Assembly (NCBI GenBank): GCA_934047225.1
Contig: OW203992.1
Coordinates: 15,675,501 to 15,739,500, forward strand
Origin: Ypsolopha sequella
Lineage: Eukaryota; Arthropoda; Insecta; Lepidoptera; Ypsolophidae
Length of the DNA stretch: 64,000 nucleotides
Direction: 5' to 3'
Within the stretch, counting starts at the first letter, position 1; the number at the start of each line of letters is the position of its first letter. The position numbers were made by a program, and so were the translations under genes. Below the pieces are notes generated by a model. The model did no database searches. It had not been told where the DNA came from and worked only from the letters and a program-made list of their open reading frames with translations. Positions 11,349 to 23,062 of the stretch are shown here, piece by piece.

Positions 11349-11844
11349 TAATATTATAAATGCGAAAGTTTGGATGGATGTATGGATGGATGTTTGTTAC
11401 TCCTTCGCGCCGTATCTACTAAAACGATTGGGCTGAAACTTTGCACAAATGTAGTTCTAAACCTGGAATAGGACATAGGCTACTTTTTATCCCATAAATC
11501 AGTTCCCATAGGAACAAGAAATATTGTCGTTCAGAGACGCTACTCGGCCTTCAGCCTCACCAAACATAGGGGATTAAATCAGTTATCATAGACCGCCAAA
11601 GAGACATTAGCAGAGGATTAATTCAGAGAACAAAAAATTGTGTCGATCAGAGAAGCGGCCCGGCCTTCGGCCTCGCCAAAGACACTTTACATGGGGATCA
11701 AATTAGAGATGAAGAGAATCCAAAACACTCCATATCTCCAAACCAGAGTCAGGTCAACTACGTACTAAAAAATTAATGAGCTGAAAAATATTTACAGATT
11801 CGATACGACTATACAAAACCTTAATCAATGCGGGCAAAAGCTAG
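11349..11844 (+). mobile_element. Helitron-like non-autonomous element
   Basis: Begins near TTAATATTATAAATGCGAAAG and carries CTACTAAAACGATTGGGCTG and GACATAGGCTACTTTTTATCCC, phrases I associate with abundant Helitron-like (Lep1-type) repeats of Lepidoptera. It ends GGGCAAAAGCTAG followed by T, matching the CTRR end of Helitrons. No inverted repeats or target duplication, as expected. A reverse 3'-end fragment of similar type is at 24434-24590. Confidence 0.45.
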
Positions 11845-11849
11845 TAAGT

Positions 11850-13080
11850 ATACAATACTTCTGAGCCTAGTTGAACGCAAGAAAATGATAGGGCCTTTCA
11901 AATCGTATTTTCATACTAAAAGTCCCACTAACTGACTGGTCAATCTGATCATCAATCTGATCATTAATCCCGATAACCTACCTACAATCTTGAAATTTGG
12001 AATGAAGAGAGATCTTTTGGCGCAAGTGTAGGTAAAGCCGAAAATTATAAATTTTCAAGTAAAGACTATGGCAACACCTTTGACACCCCTTCGAGGATAT
12101 ATGTATATCGTTGCGCTATGATTTTTCTTTTTATTAGATTTTTTGTTAATTAACAAATTAAAATTATTTTCCAATAAGAAAGTGGAATATAATAATTTTC
12201 CCTTAGCTAATATTTCTGTATATTACCCAGTTACTCAATAATTTTAAGGTGGATGATAAGGAGATAACTTTTTTCTAAGACTGTGTTCTAAAACAGTTTA
12301 GTTATTATGCTCCCTCGTCAAACCGTGCAGACGGTTACTAATTTTAATAATAAATAAAACATGAATAAAATTGTTTCTCTATTGTTATAATAACTCATTG
12401 GATGGACAGTAAATAATAGGAACGATTTCATGAAACCCGTTTTTAAAGTGAAACAATCCTCCTTCCGAACAGAACAGAGGCTTCAGATGTGAGCGGGGCG
12501 GGGAGAGAGGACGGGGCGGGGCACTGAATCGCTACTGCTAACTAGGCACTATTGCCAATCGATAGGTCGTTACCAACCAGCCAGCGCCCCTATACCGGGC
12601 ATAACTCTAAGAATCTTAGAATAAGGCTGATTTTTGGTTGGTAGGATGGTCAACGTATGTTGGTGGTAGTAACTTGAGCAGATCTGCTGAAAGTCGTCTC
12701 TGGCCACCACGCGCGACTCATCACTTTGGATGCTGCTACGTCAGGTCACTCTCCTTTTCTCGATGTCCTTCAAATTAGCTTTGTAGGTCAGGTTTTGCTA
12801 GAATAGACACCACGTGGCTTTGTTTACTTGTGTTTGTCAAAAAGTTTGGATCTAGGGTCTCTTATCGCGCCGACCTTCGAAGGTTAAGATGAGCATATAT
12901 CTTATTTATAGGGAAAACTGACGGTGAAATGGTTGACTGTAAAAGGTTGTAAATTTCAAGTCATCTCTCAGGTTTAAACATTACACTCTTTATACAACTT
13001 ATCAAAGGGTTTCAGTACATTGTTGCAGAATGTTTTCTTAGTTAAAATCTGCTCTGTATCCTCCATGCAACCTTATTTTC
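11850..13080. other. Spacer with a GC-box cluster
   Basis: No gene. At about 12494-12522 GGGGCGGGG occurs twice within 30 bp in a purine-rich run, the only strong GC-box pair in an AT-rich kilobase. Possible regulatory element. Confidence 0.3.
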
Positions 13081-13083
13081 TTA

Positions 13084-13152
13084 GAAGCCTATGACCCGAT
13101 CCCGGTATCGACCGCGCTGAATGCTGAGCCAGCAATATCCAGTCCGCCTCAC
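13084..13152. promoter_or_regulatory. Duplicated block with near-consensus Maf site, copy 1
   Basis: AGAAGCCTATGACCC ... CGGTATCGACCGCG followed by TGCTGAGCCAGCA (13122-13134), which matches the Maf recognition palindrome TGCTGA(G/C)TCAGCA at 12 of 13 positions. The same block is at 13829-13900. Binding by the Maf protein encoded 19 kb away is inference only. Confidence 0.35.
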
Positions 13153-13828
13153 GTAAGCAACCATCCCGTTTCTGATACATTTCCAAGCAAAATATTGCAG
13201 ATTAATTCATAAAATTCCTTCCAATTGATACTCAAACAATATATTAAATGATATAAATTCTATATTATATATAATTCAAATTTTCGAACTTTTCCCTTTT
13301 TTCCAAAATCACAATGAACGGCTACGGTTTAACTGCTAACCAAATGGAGTCAAAAGTTACATCCAAGAAAATACATTTTCAGCGCAAAATGGGTAAATGA
13401 TCACCAAAATTTTATACTAAAAAAAACGTTACCTGCAGATTTAAGATTACGTTAGTCAAATAAAGTACCTGACACCAAAAATAATATCGTTTCCTCACAA
13501 AAGTAAATTTTTATGAATATTTGAACCCCAATTAATTCGGAAATGTTATCTAAATATGAGCCTTTTGTTAAACCTAAATTCCGATTTTAGAACAATTTTT
13601 TTTGTGGTTTTATTTGTCGCTTTAAGGGTGAAATGGTTAGGGAGTCAAAACTTATTTCGGTAAACAATATATTTGTTGCCAATGATAACTGCTTGTAAGT
13701 CTGCTCAGTCAGTTGATAAGTTTTCGAGTTTTAATAAGAGACGGACAAAGAAACGAAACGTTTTCTGCTTTCTGAAGAATCGTTTAAATCGAGAGGTCAA
13801 GGAAGATTTCAGGTGTATCATTCGGTAG
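13153..13828. other. AT-rich spacer between the two Maf-site blocks
   Basis: Nothing coding or repeated that I can support. Confidence 0.4.
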
Positions 13829-13950
13829 AAGCCTATGACCCAGTAGCGGTATCGACCGCGTCAAGTGCTGAGACAGCAGAACGCGCGCGCCGCGCCGTCA
13901 CGTCAGCGCCCGCCGCGCTCAGTCACAACTCCGCCACTTCAGTATAAAAG
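13829..13950. promoter_or_regulatory. Duplicated block with near-consensus Maf site, copy 2, then CpG patch and TATA
   Basis: Second copy of the 13084 block, with TGCTGAGACAGCA at 13866-13878 (12 of 13 to the Maf palindrome, mismatched at the same centre position as copy 1). It leads into a CpG-rich stretch (GCGCGCGCCGCGCCG) and TATAAAAG at 13943-13950. The combination could be a promoter of an unannotated transcript to the right; I see no coding frame there. Confidence 0.35.
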
Positions 13951-14327
13951 TAGCACATTTAATGTACGTCGTAAACTGTACCGGTTCTGTTAACATTGAT
14001 TTTTGAAATAACGTTTAAAAATATGCGTTATTTCATTACATTAGATAATCCATACGAATTTTTAGAGTATTTTTGAATGTGACGTCATTAAAGATTTATC
14101 GAATTTTTCCTCTAGTCACACGTATTCCCCACCCAAATGCTCAGCTCAGTGAGTCCAGCCGTTCTTGAATTAGACCGTGGATCATAGAGGAAAACAATCT
14201 CCTCTATGCCGTGGATAGACAAATAGAAAGGTAGACACAGAAACTATATAAGAGTCTCGGTTTTTTGACGAAACCTTTAGGCCGATATAAAACTATAATT
14301 TTTCTTTTTCGTTTTAAATTTGATGTC

Positions 14328-14481
14328 AACGGTGTTACTACAAAACGGTGTTTATTTTTAGACAGTGTTTAAATCTGTTGTTGTCGCCATTTCTTTCATA
14401 TTGTAAAAGAGTGACAGCAACAAATTTAAACACTATCTAAAGTTAAACACCGTTTAAACACAGTTTTGTAGTAACACCGTT
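14328..14481. mobile_element. Small palindromic MITE
   Basis: AACGGTGTTACTACAAAAC on the left is mirrored by GTTTTGTAGTAACACCGTT on the right, and TAGACAGTGTTTAAAT by ATTTAAACACTATCTA inside, leaving a short loop. Non-coding. Confidence 0.6.
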
Positions 14482-14576
14482 TTATGAAGGTTTTATGTTT
14501 TGTATGAAAGTTGGATCGTTTTTATATAGACAATGATGATGGATCCTTTAGAAATCATAATGTGATATCTGCCTTA

Positions 14577-14969
14577 AGGTTAAACGTCCGTCACTTAGCG
14601 CAAAGTGCATAACCTAACTTTGTTTAAAATTTAAAAGCAATTTGGTCGGTGGCAATTGACGCCAATAGTTCAGTATTAGTGAGGTTTATAAAAATTGATA
14701 TCTTGTATATTAATATAAACAAGAGTTTGAAATTGTATACACGACTACTCATGATCTTTTCAAAACCAACTTAAAATGCTGTTTTAACTTTGCTTGGACA
14801 AGATCATGACTAATTTTGCATTAAATTTCAAACTCATGCTTTATAAACCTCACTAAAATTGGCGTCAGTTGCCACATACCAAAAGGTTTTTCAATTTTTA
14901 ACTTCTAAACAAGAAAAACAATGTTTAGTTACGTTACGCACTTTACGCTACGCGACCGACGTTTAACCT
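14577..14969. mobile_element. TA-bounded MITE, family A (copy 2)
   Basis: Ends AGGTTAAACGTC / GACGTTTAACCT, flanked by TA at 14575-14576 and 14970-14971. Same internal order as copy 1 at 3778-4168 and nearly the same length (393 against 391 bp). The clean duplication supports element boundaries exactly here. Confidence 0.8.
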
Positions 14970-15429
14970 TATTAAGTATACGTTCTCTGCTCATTTAAAA
15001 ATTGTCTCTTTTAAGCCCAGGATGTGAGTTGTATGTACTGATGATAAGTAACAAAATTTTTTGATTGACTGTAAATGTTCGCCTTTGTGCCCCTACCAAG
15101 TTCTATATAAGTTTCCTATACCAAAATAATTATAAAAATGTAGGAAAACAACATTTTCATTGATGAAACTGTGAAGGATTAATTGCAAAAACAGCACAAC
15201 CATAATGTTGTTTCCCATCAAAAAGCGTGGGAAGTGAAACTCAAAGTAATGGGATACATGTTGATAAATGCATACTCAAGCAGGCGCCATACTGAATACA
15301 ACGTCACATAATGCAAGCTGTCAAAATTACCTCTATATACCGGGTATCAATGGACAGGTGTCTTTAAATGAAAACAGATGATCTACTGGTCATACTGAAC
15401 AACTTTCCCAATGAAACATAACCTCTTAA

Positions 15430-15791
15430 GGCGATACGTAAAAGTTTTAGCGTCCCTGTTACTCCATATGCGAAAAAAGTCTCAGTGCGAGTGGGACGGA
15501 TTCGTGGAAAAGTAGGAAAAGTAGGCGGTTTTTTATTAATATAAAATGTACCAAGCTATTTTTTCAAAAAGATTTTCAAGGAGACTTTACAAATAAGTAA
15601 TATCCACATTTTGTATGCAATTTCACAATGGAACAATTTAGAGGTCTTTTCAGAATTAAATTCTATCGAGAAAATTTCATTTAATCGCGTTTTCCTTCCT
15701 CAATAAACATTTACCCAAAAATAAAATACGTAGATGACGTTATAGTGGAGTAAATGGATTCGAAAAAACCCCGTTTTTTTTTGGTATCGCC
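15430..15791. mobile_element. TTAA-bounded MITE starting GGCGATAC (copy 1)
   Basis: TTAA at 15426-15429 and 15792-15795; ends GGCGATAC / GTATCGCC. The internal phrase AAAAGTTTTAGCGTCCCTG is shared with 46439-46736. Non-coding. Confidence 0.7.
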
Positions 15792-15795
15792 TTAA

Positions 15796-17050
15796 GAAAC
15801 TCTTTTATGCCTGGATTTTTCTTAAGATTCATCCAAGAGGTAAAAACTGATTGTGAAGTCAATAGCTTATTTTCTTCATATTTTTTTCATAACATGTAAC
15901 TACGTCTGGCACGTCTCTATACAGCCCAAAAAGCAAAATTTGATGAAACGCCATCATAGTGGCTGTCAGGGTGAATATTGCCCCGTTTTTGCGCAAAGCT
16001 TAGCAAGTTGTATAATCTTGATCTCTAGACTCGAAACGAAAAAAGAGATAAATACAGACGTCGTTCATGTAAAAAAGACTAAATTTATACACTTTTCTAT
16101 AAATAAACAGTAACCGGTTCATGGAAAACAGTTTTTACCTGAAACCATTTAACAAATTCGGCACTTTTTGAATATCTCGCAATCTTGCACCTCTTCATTA
16201 GAGATGGGTCGGAGTGCGGTGTGGGGTTAAGGGAAAGATATATAAATACATATGTGTGCAAAGTTTCATTGAGATCAAAGCGTCACAAATAATTTGTGAT
16301 GTAATTTCTAGCCAATCATGAACTTTTAAAAGCGATATAGCGCTAAATATTGAAGTTAGTCAAGTGCACTGCGTTTTAGCGATAATAATAACCTAGAGGG
16401 CTAATTTTTAAAATCTTAAAGCGACTAGCACTCTGAAAATGGCGTGAAAATAGTAAAATACACTAAAATCCGTGCTTTTTTTGCAAATATTTTGTTTCTA
16501 GTACTTTCCGTTATCGTGCTTCGTTACACGCAAAGCTCCTAAGTAGTGCCAATATTCCAAATATTTGGAAATTGATGTTCAAATAATTTTCAAGATGCCA
16601 AGTCAATAAATAAATAGCAATAAAATAGCAAATTATATAAAAAATAAAAAACATAATTTAAATAAATAAACAAGTTTAAGAAAAAGTATTTCGATGGCAC
16701 TCTTTATTTTTATAAACCACTTATGTAAAGTTCTGCATTTTATCCCGTATATGACGAAAAAGGGTGGAAAAAAATGTTTATTCTTATTTTTGTAGTTAGG
16801 CGTAAAGCGTACAATGGCTATAAAATGATAAAAACTTATGTAAAATTGCTGCAGATGGTACCTTAGATTAAAGATCAAGGTATGTATGCAGAGTTTCAAA
16901 TCCGAAATCGACAGGGTGCGAAGTAATCGACATTCCAAAATGCCGAATTTGCACATTTTCACAAGGATAGTCCCCCTAATTTTAAATGGGCAGGAGGACC
17001 AATTTATAAAATTAATTTATTCCTAATTGTTTCATTACTAAGTAGATAAT
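15796..17050. other. AT-rich spacer, nothing seen
   Basis: Open frames on both strands (86 and 109 codons) have low-complexity, hydrophobic or basic composition and no family resemblance; I treat them as chance. Confidence 0.4.
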
Positions 17051-17051
17051 A

Positions 17052-17217
17052 AAGCCGATTCTGAAGGCTTTAATTTTAGTTTAAGTGCTGTCACAACTAA
17101 ATTTTGTTTATTGCAAAATGGTCCTTAAATGCTGAGAACAGAAGCTAAATTACTTTGGGATAATTTTAGTTTTGACAGGACTAAAACTAAAATTAAAGCC
17201 TTCAGAATCAGCTACTT
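17052..17217. mobile_element. TA-bounded MITE, AAGCCGATTC family (copy 1)
   Basis: Arms AAGCCGATTCTGAAGGCTTT...AATTTTAGTTT mirrored at the right end. Other copies: 20399-20565, 31312-31474 and a single arm at 26877-26922. About 165 bp, non-coding, TA target site. Confidence 0.75.
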
Positions 17218-17346
17218 TATGATGGTTTCACTTATACCTGTACTTGCCCATTTACACCCGGTAATACCGGTACGGCCGGTAGGTACCACCTATAGCTAGT
17301 GGTGGCCCTACGGGTATCGATTGGCAGGAGTGCTGTCGGGGCGGTC

Positions 17347-17630
17347 TTAGCAGCGTCCACTCAGCTCTTTGTCACGTCAGCTAGCCGCCGGACGTTCACT
17401 CTGGTCATGATAAAATACTTAGCAGCGTCCACTCAGCTCTTTGTCACGTCAGCTAGCCGCCGGACGTTCACTCTGGTCATGATAAAATACTTAGCAGCGT
17501 CCACTCAGCTCTTTGTCACGTCAGCTAGCCGCCGGACGTTCACTCTGGTCATGATAAAATACTTAGCAGCGTCCACTCAGCTCTTTGTCACGTCAGCTAG
17601 CCGCCGGACGTTCACTCTGGTCATGATAAA
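17347..17630 (+). repeat. 72-bp minisatellite, four copies
   Basis: Four tandem copies, starting at 17347, 17419, 17491 and 17563, appear identical except for the end of the last one. The unit begins TTAGCAGCGTCCACTCAGC and ends CATGATAAAATAC. The unit length is a multiple of three and carries no stop in one frame, so a 120-codon repetitive frame exists (17299-17661). I regard that frame as a by-product, since nothing around it suggests a gene. Near-identity suggests recent expansion. Confidence 0.9.
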
Positions 17631-17721
17631 AATCAGCGATCACTCTGGGCCTTGTCCGTGATCAGACAGTTTTAATTATAATCGAAACAAATACACAAAC
17701 ACATTGTACTCGTATTGTATA

Positions 17722-17997
17722 CAGGGATGAAGTTGCGAAAACCGAAAACTGGCGATAGAACTTGTCCAAGAAAACTAAGCAATTTTCGTAAAAAAAAAAA
17801 TGAGAAATCGAGAAAATAAAACAGTTGTCTCATACATTTTGGTCGAGTAGCTCACTATAAGTATGTAACTTTTCTATGGAACAGCTGATTTCCTTTTTTC
17901 GCGATTCGAGGGTAAGCTCGTTAGTCAAAGTTGTTTGTATGGACGAGTACTATCAACAGTTTTCGGCTTCCGCAACTGCATAATATCTTAACACCCA
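17722..17997. mobile_element. MITE, CAGGG...GATGAAGTTGC family (copy 1)
   Basis: Inverted ends built around CAGGG..GATGAAGTTGCG / CGCAAC..TTAACACCC. Shares TTTTGGTCGAGTAGCTC-like and CTATGGAACAGC blocks with 47680-47935. Ends are degraded, so limits are approximate. Confidence 0.6.
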
Positions 17998-18069
17998 TTA
18001 TATTCGTTTTCGTATATTTCCCTTTATATAAACTTTTCTCAAAATAAAATTACCAATAAATAATTTAAC

Positions 18070-18810
18070 AAAAAAAATAGTAGCCGACTTCAAATGAAAC
18101 AGCAAACATTTACTAAAAAGTTCAAAATAATTTATGTAGTGACCATAGTAACGAAATAACAATTTCGCCGACTTCTGTCTTTCAGAAACATACGTATCAA
18201 TATATATTTTTAATTTTTATTTTATTTTATTATTATGTATTTGTGTTCAAGAAGTGGGCAAAAGCGTTATTTTGGTTTCATCGGTCACTATTATAATAAT
18301 CATAACTTTTTAGTGAATGTTTGCTGTTTCATTTGAAGTCGGCTATAAACATTTAGTACTATTTTTTTTTATTTATAGGATAGATTTGAATAGGAAACTA
18401 CAAATACATACATATATATATTTATTACTAATTTTAATTAGTAAATTTTGTAAATATGTATACAAATGGATCTTTGCTATAAGTTAAAAACGTTTAGAAG
18501 GCCTTTGCCAAAGAGCACACAGACAGCAGTAATAAAACAAAAACATGGCCTCCTAAACGTTTTTGACATAGAGCAAAGATCCATTTTGTACACAAAATAT
18601 GTTAAAATTTACTTATCAAAATTCGTTTTGATTTTTATTTTCTTTTAAATACATATTTGAAGTATCCAATTATAATCTATCATTTATTAAAAAAAAATAG
18701 TAGATACTAAATGTTTATAACTGAATTCAAATGAAACAGCAAACATTCACTAAAAAGTTATAATTATTATAATAGTGACCGATGAAACCAAAATAACTCT
18801 TTTCCCACTT
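18070..18810. repeat. Nested foldbacks of the 'GACTTCAAATG' palindrome family
   Basis: Arm at 18079-18190 (GCCGACTTCAAATGAAACAGC...) is mirrored at 18245-18350, and a further forward arm lies at 18690-18810. Between them a separate palindrome at 18456-18596 pairs ACAAATGGATCTTTGCTATA with its reverse complement. The same palindrome family forms one half of the composite elements at 27809-29060 and 60530-61600. Confidence 0.65.
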
Positions 18811-18854
18811 CGCGCCCTGTTGGTTCCGTACCATTTTTGTAATGGTACTAAACA

Positions 18855-19660
18855 GCGATAATTGACAGCGGGTCTACCGCGTACAGTGCGCGCCAATCTT
18901 TTAGTCGCCTGTGAAGATAGCCTCAAGAGGCGACGCAATAGCCGTTTTACGGTGTCAGGAGGACGTTACAGGAGCGAGGGCGCGGAGCACACCCGCCTGC
19001 GTGCTGCACCACACCCCCCGCTCGCCATTTAGCAGGTGTCAACACTATGCGTTAGTGTTAGTGCTACGTCTGTATACTACACAAGCGCGCGTTGCATGAA
19101 AAGTACCTTCGAGGAAAAAATTCTATGATTTGTTAAGTTTATCGTTGAATCTGTTTGTTATAGTTTATTGTTTTAATTGCCTTTACTGGTTGTTTTAGTT
19201 TGTTAAAGTTTTGTTTATTTAGTTTGTTAAAGTTTATTGTTGTTGTCATGCCTCGCGGACGTTATAGCGTTTTAAGGTGACAATGTAGGAAAATGGTGTT
19301 TATATTAATGCGTTTTATTTATATACAAAAATAATAAGTAAATAATTAAATAGGTAGGTACAACAAGTAGACCTTCCCACTTATAGTAAACATTTAATAA
19401 TCAACCCTTGATATTATTGTTTCCTTGACTGTACCTGCGCAAAGTGCGCAAGCTTGCACTCGTAACTCATTCAGAGGCGATTAAAAGATTGGCGCGCACG
19501 TAATTGTGATTTTCATCAACATCAACTTGAGATTGAAATTTGACGTGCGTGCAAAAGAGATGGCATGTTAGGCGGGCGTCGTCGCACGCACGTCAAATAT
19601 CAATCTCAATCTCAAGTTGATGTTGATGAAAATCAGAATTACGCGGTAGACCCGCTGAAC
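18855..19660. repeat. Large nested inverted repeat with CpG-rich arms
   Basis: AGCGGGTCTACCGCGTA (18869-18885) is mirrored by TTACGCGGTAGACCCGCT near 19637; GCGCGCCAATCTTTTAGTCGCC (18890-18911) by GGCGATTAAAAGATTGGCGCGC (19477-19498). A second, inner palindrome at 19500-19640 pairs TTTTCATCAACATCAACTTG with its mirror. Between the arms is a CpG-rich segment (18930-19100) and AT-rich filler. Likely one foldback transposon inside another. Confidence 0.55.
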
Positions 19661-20040
19661 TTGCTGAATGGCGAAGGAAAACATTTGTGATATAATCTCG
19701 CATGCCCTAAAATATGGGTAATGTAGAGTGTGTATCTGCCCACTGAAGTATATCTTGTGACGATTCTATGTAGAAACAATTTCTATATTATTGATATATA
19801 GCTAAATTCAGACTAGAGGAGAAATTATGGTAATTAACTAATGAGAAGCAAAATTGCAATATGTATTTGACTCCCTAAAATTATTGATTCAAGGTTGGGT
19901 TTGAAAAAGTATGGAAGCACACAAAACAAGACCTTTATTCTGATCACATACCAAGTCTCCAGTAAAAATGAAGTCGTCACCTTTCGTTTCATTTTAGAAA
20001 TGTCATTAATCGGATTCCCCAGTAGGGCTAGTAATAGTAG
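19661..20040. other. Spacer, nothing seen
   Basis: No coding frame or repeat with support. Confidence 0.4.
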
Positions 20041-21450
20041 TAATAGTGACCTTGGAAGTGAAGGAATGTGCCACGTCGCATCAACTCAGCTGCTGTATCA
20101 TCACAACGACTCTCCTTCAGTGAGATGATATAGAAAAGGGGAGGTCGTAGATTTTACAGATCTTTGTGTATCGATTCTATCACGTTTTTATAGCGAAACC
20201 TTGTTGCTTGGGTGTCGCTGTCCATCCGTCTGTCTGCGACATAACGAATGGTAGATAGGTGTAAGTAAAACATTGAATATTGGAACCTCTGAAAAAATAT
20301 AGAAAATCTAAAAAAACGTCTTGTCACGCATTCTCATTGCGAATTAAGACAACCTGGAGTTACTTCTAACCACAGAATAAAGAACTTCTGACACACTAAA
20401 GCCGATTCTGAAGGCTTTAATTTTAGTTTTATTACTGTCAAAAATAAAATTTTTCCAAAGTAATTAAGCTTCTATTCGTAACAATTATGAACTGTTTTGC
20501 AATGAAGAAAATTTAGTTTTGATAGCACTAAAACTAAAATTAAAGCCTTCAGAATCGGCTTTTTTATACGTAAGTATTATTTACATCATTGACTAAACTG
20601 GTAATTTACACTTTATACATGAAATCTCCATAAATTCACGGCTTCATGGTCTCCATCCAACCCTGCCTCAATTGAAAATGATCATGAACAAAAATATGGG
20701 TTTTCAATGTAATTTACTATTTAGAAAAGTTCGTCGTGTAACGTCACAAAGTTGGCTGACCTTGCCTCAGTAATGTGCCGCGTGGCGAGGACTCAGCGCT
20801 GCATCATCAGAACGTAGCACTTCAGTGGGCCGACGGAGATCGTATGCGAAGATAGGTGGCTCACGTTTAGTAACACCTACATTGATATAAAATTGTTCTG
20901 AGAACACCTAGTCTTATTTATCGATTTTTGATAAAGAACAGTAAAAATGGAGTGAGATCGCGCTTTCTGAAATTAGACGGGTTAAATTGCAAAATCAAAC
21001 ATACCCACATATTTAAAAAGTAGGCAATTCAAGAAAACTGACAACCAAATAGAAAAGAATTTGGTATTTTTTTTAAATCTGTAAGTATTATAACGCATTT
21101 TCTACGGCACGGCAGCTAGCAGCAAGTGCTATTCTTTGGACTTTACTTTTGTATATATTTATAACAAAATGAAAATTTGCGTTTAAGAAATAGCAGCAAA
21201 TAGTTTAAGGACGGTCCCACCAAATCTAAAAAAAATTACGTTCAAATAATTTTAAGTAGAAAACTGACCAAACTAAGAGTTGAAATAGGGGCTCGTTCCT
21301 CAATAAAGAATAGTGGCGTAACAGCAAACCAGCACATCGAAAGCCGACCTTGCCACAGTAAAAATGTGCCGATTCACCCCCGTCCGTCCTGCCGCATCAT
21401 CAGAACGCCGCTCAGCCAGCGGGGCCGTCGCCCTGAGTGCGGAGTGTACT
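20041..21450. repeat. Region with three diverged copies of a GC-rich block
   Basis: Blocks near 20050-20130, 20757-20835 and 21345-21425 share the order GACCTTG...AATGTGCC(A/G)CGT...ACTCAGC...CATCATCA(G/C)AACG...CTTCAGTG, with decay. The spacing is about 600-700 bp. The intervening sequence is AT-rich and holds one MITE (20399-20565). I cannot tell a transposon family from a repeated regulatory module. Confidence 0.45.
20399..20565. mobile_element. TA-bounded MITE, AAGCCGATTC family (copy 2)
   Basis: AAGCCGATTCTGAAGGCTTT with mirrored right end AAAGCCTTCAGAATCGGCTT; TA at 20397-20398. Confidence 0.8.
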
Positions 21451-22840
21451 CTTCTACCCACCTAGCATACGTGCTTCTTGTCTAGACAGTTTATGTTTTC
21501 TTCCATTGCTAGTTTTTGGTAGAACGGTAGGAGTTGCAATTGCAATCTATCAAAGTGGTCTAGATAAAGTCATTTTGGGACTAATCCTTGTATGACTCGA
21601 TTGATGTGAGCGAAAGAGGTGTTTCAGGATCGTAGCCATTGGAAATGTAGTTTCTCTTTAAAAGACCGGTGTGAGCATAAAAATATATAATGTTTCTTTT
21701 CTTTCAAAAATTCAAAATATCAATAAAATCAAACTGTTATTCTAAGACTAACTAATTTATTAAAATGACAAAGATTTAGATTTTCCGAAATAAAAACGCA
21801 GCATATTTAAAAATCCTCTTGGCTGATGAGTTGAAATTTGACATTTACATACAATTAGGTGCAACCAGGGACTAGCGGATTTTTCTCGTTCAACTAAATG
21901 CAACTAAGTGGACTCCTGGAGGTTTTATGATATTGGTTTGTGTGTTTATGAGTAAAACAATTAAATGCTACCATAGCTTTCTTTTACCTTCTTAGACTTA
22001 TGAGTATGTGCCTGTTATGTAGGTACTATTAAAGTTTAAAGACGTCAATGATCTACTGAAATTTTCGAAAAATCATATTTAAAGAAATACTTCAGCTTAA
22101 AATAATAATTTTACTAATTTGTTATTCACATTAAAATTTAGTACAACAGTCATTTTATAATATAAAATATTAATTGAAGCAATCATTTTACTCGTATTTC
22201 TGACAAAAACATTCAGTAATAATCTAAATCACATGAACGAGAATAAAATTCTGAAAAATCGAGTCGTAATTCACACTAGCGGCCATTCGACCATACATTA
22301 TCATGATAAATGACCACAAAATGGGTCATTACGAAGCCGGCTTTGCAGTAACAATAGCCATAATTCTCCTCCATTTCATTAACAGGCCTCCATTTGCATG
22401 ACAGCCTGAATCTATGTACAAGCATCATATAAGTACCTACTTTTGACTAGGATACGAAGGGAACTGCTTATGGCTATGCTTTTCAGCGCTGAAATCAGCT
22501 TTTTGTAAAGCGCTTCATAATTTCAATGAATCTTAGCATTTTGAACCCGTTTTTGTTAAAAGATTTTTATCGTTATCATCACAGAAAATCTTTCTTTTGT
22601 AAATGTTGTATACCATCGTCCAAAAGAAAAAAAAATCGGCTATTTATTTAGAACAAATTTTGTATATGTATTCTGCAAGTCTATCCTATTTATAGCCTAA
22701 TTTTCACTCTTCTTAAAGGGTATTTTTTATTAAAATTAATAACTTTTAAAAAACGAATCTCATCAAAGTGACTTTGCTGTAGCAACGATATGAAAATTAA
22801 TCTGTTTTTAAACTTTTATTTCGCTTTTACATAAATATAC
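21451..22840. other. AT-rich spacer, nothing seen
   Basis: No coding, RNA or repeat signal I can support. Confidence 0.4.
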
Positions 22841-22846
22841 ATGTTT

Positions 22847-23062
22847 TTATTTTTCGTTGTAAAGCTGCAACGATAAAGCGGCTTTTTTAGCTATAGATCC
22901 TAAAAGCTTTGCCTGAAAAGGCGTAGAGCTTCGGTCTCTGTCGCGCGGGGCGTGGCGTTCCGCGGCACGCCCCCCTGCAGCTTCGGCCCCCGCAGCCCGC
23001 CCGCTCCCCTCACCCGCTACTCTCAAAAGCTCTTCGTGTAGGAACGGAACAATCAACATCAT
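22847..23062 (-). other. GC-rich island with an open minus-strand frame
   Basis: A 71-codon ATG frame on minus starts MMLIVPFLHEELLRVAGEG, passes through a low-complexity Ala/Gly/Arg segment over the CpG-rich core and ends LSLQLYNEK. GGGTGAGG inside it could be a splice donor and CTTTTCAG a splice acceptor, so an intron is possible. No family recognised; the GC-rich core alone would keep frames open. Treat as an unexplained island. Confidence 0.2.

Noticed and set aside
16633..16962. 109-codon minus-strand frame, Phe/Ile/Leu-rich
   Set aside because: Composition follows AT-richness; no motif, no splice or start context.
17299..17661. 120-codon repetitive protein frame
   Set aside because: Open only because the 72-bp minisatellite is divisible by three; no gene context.
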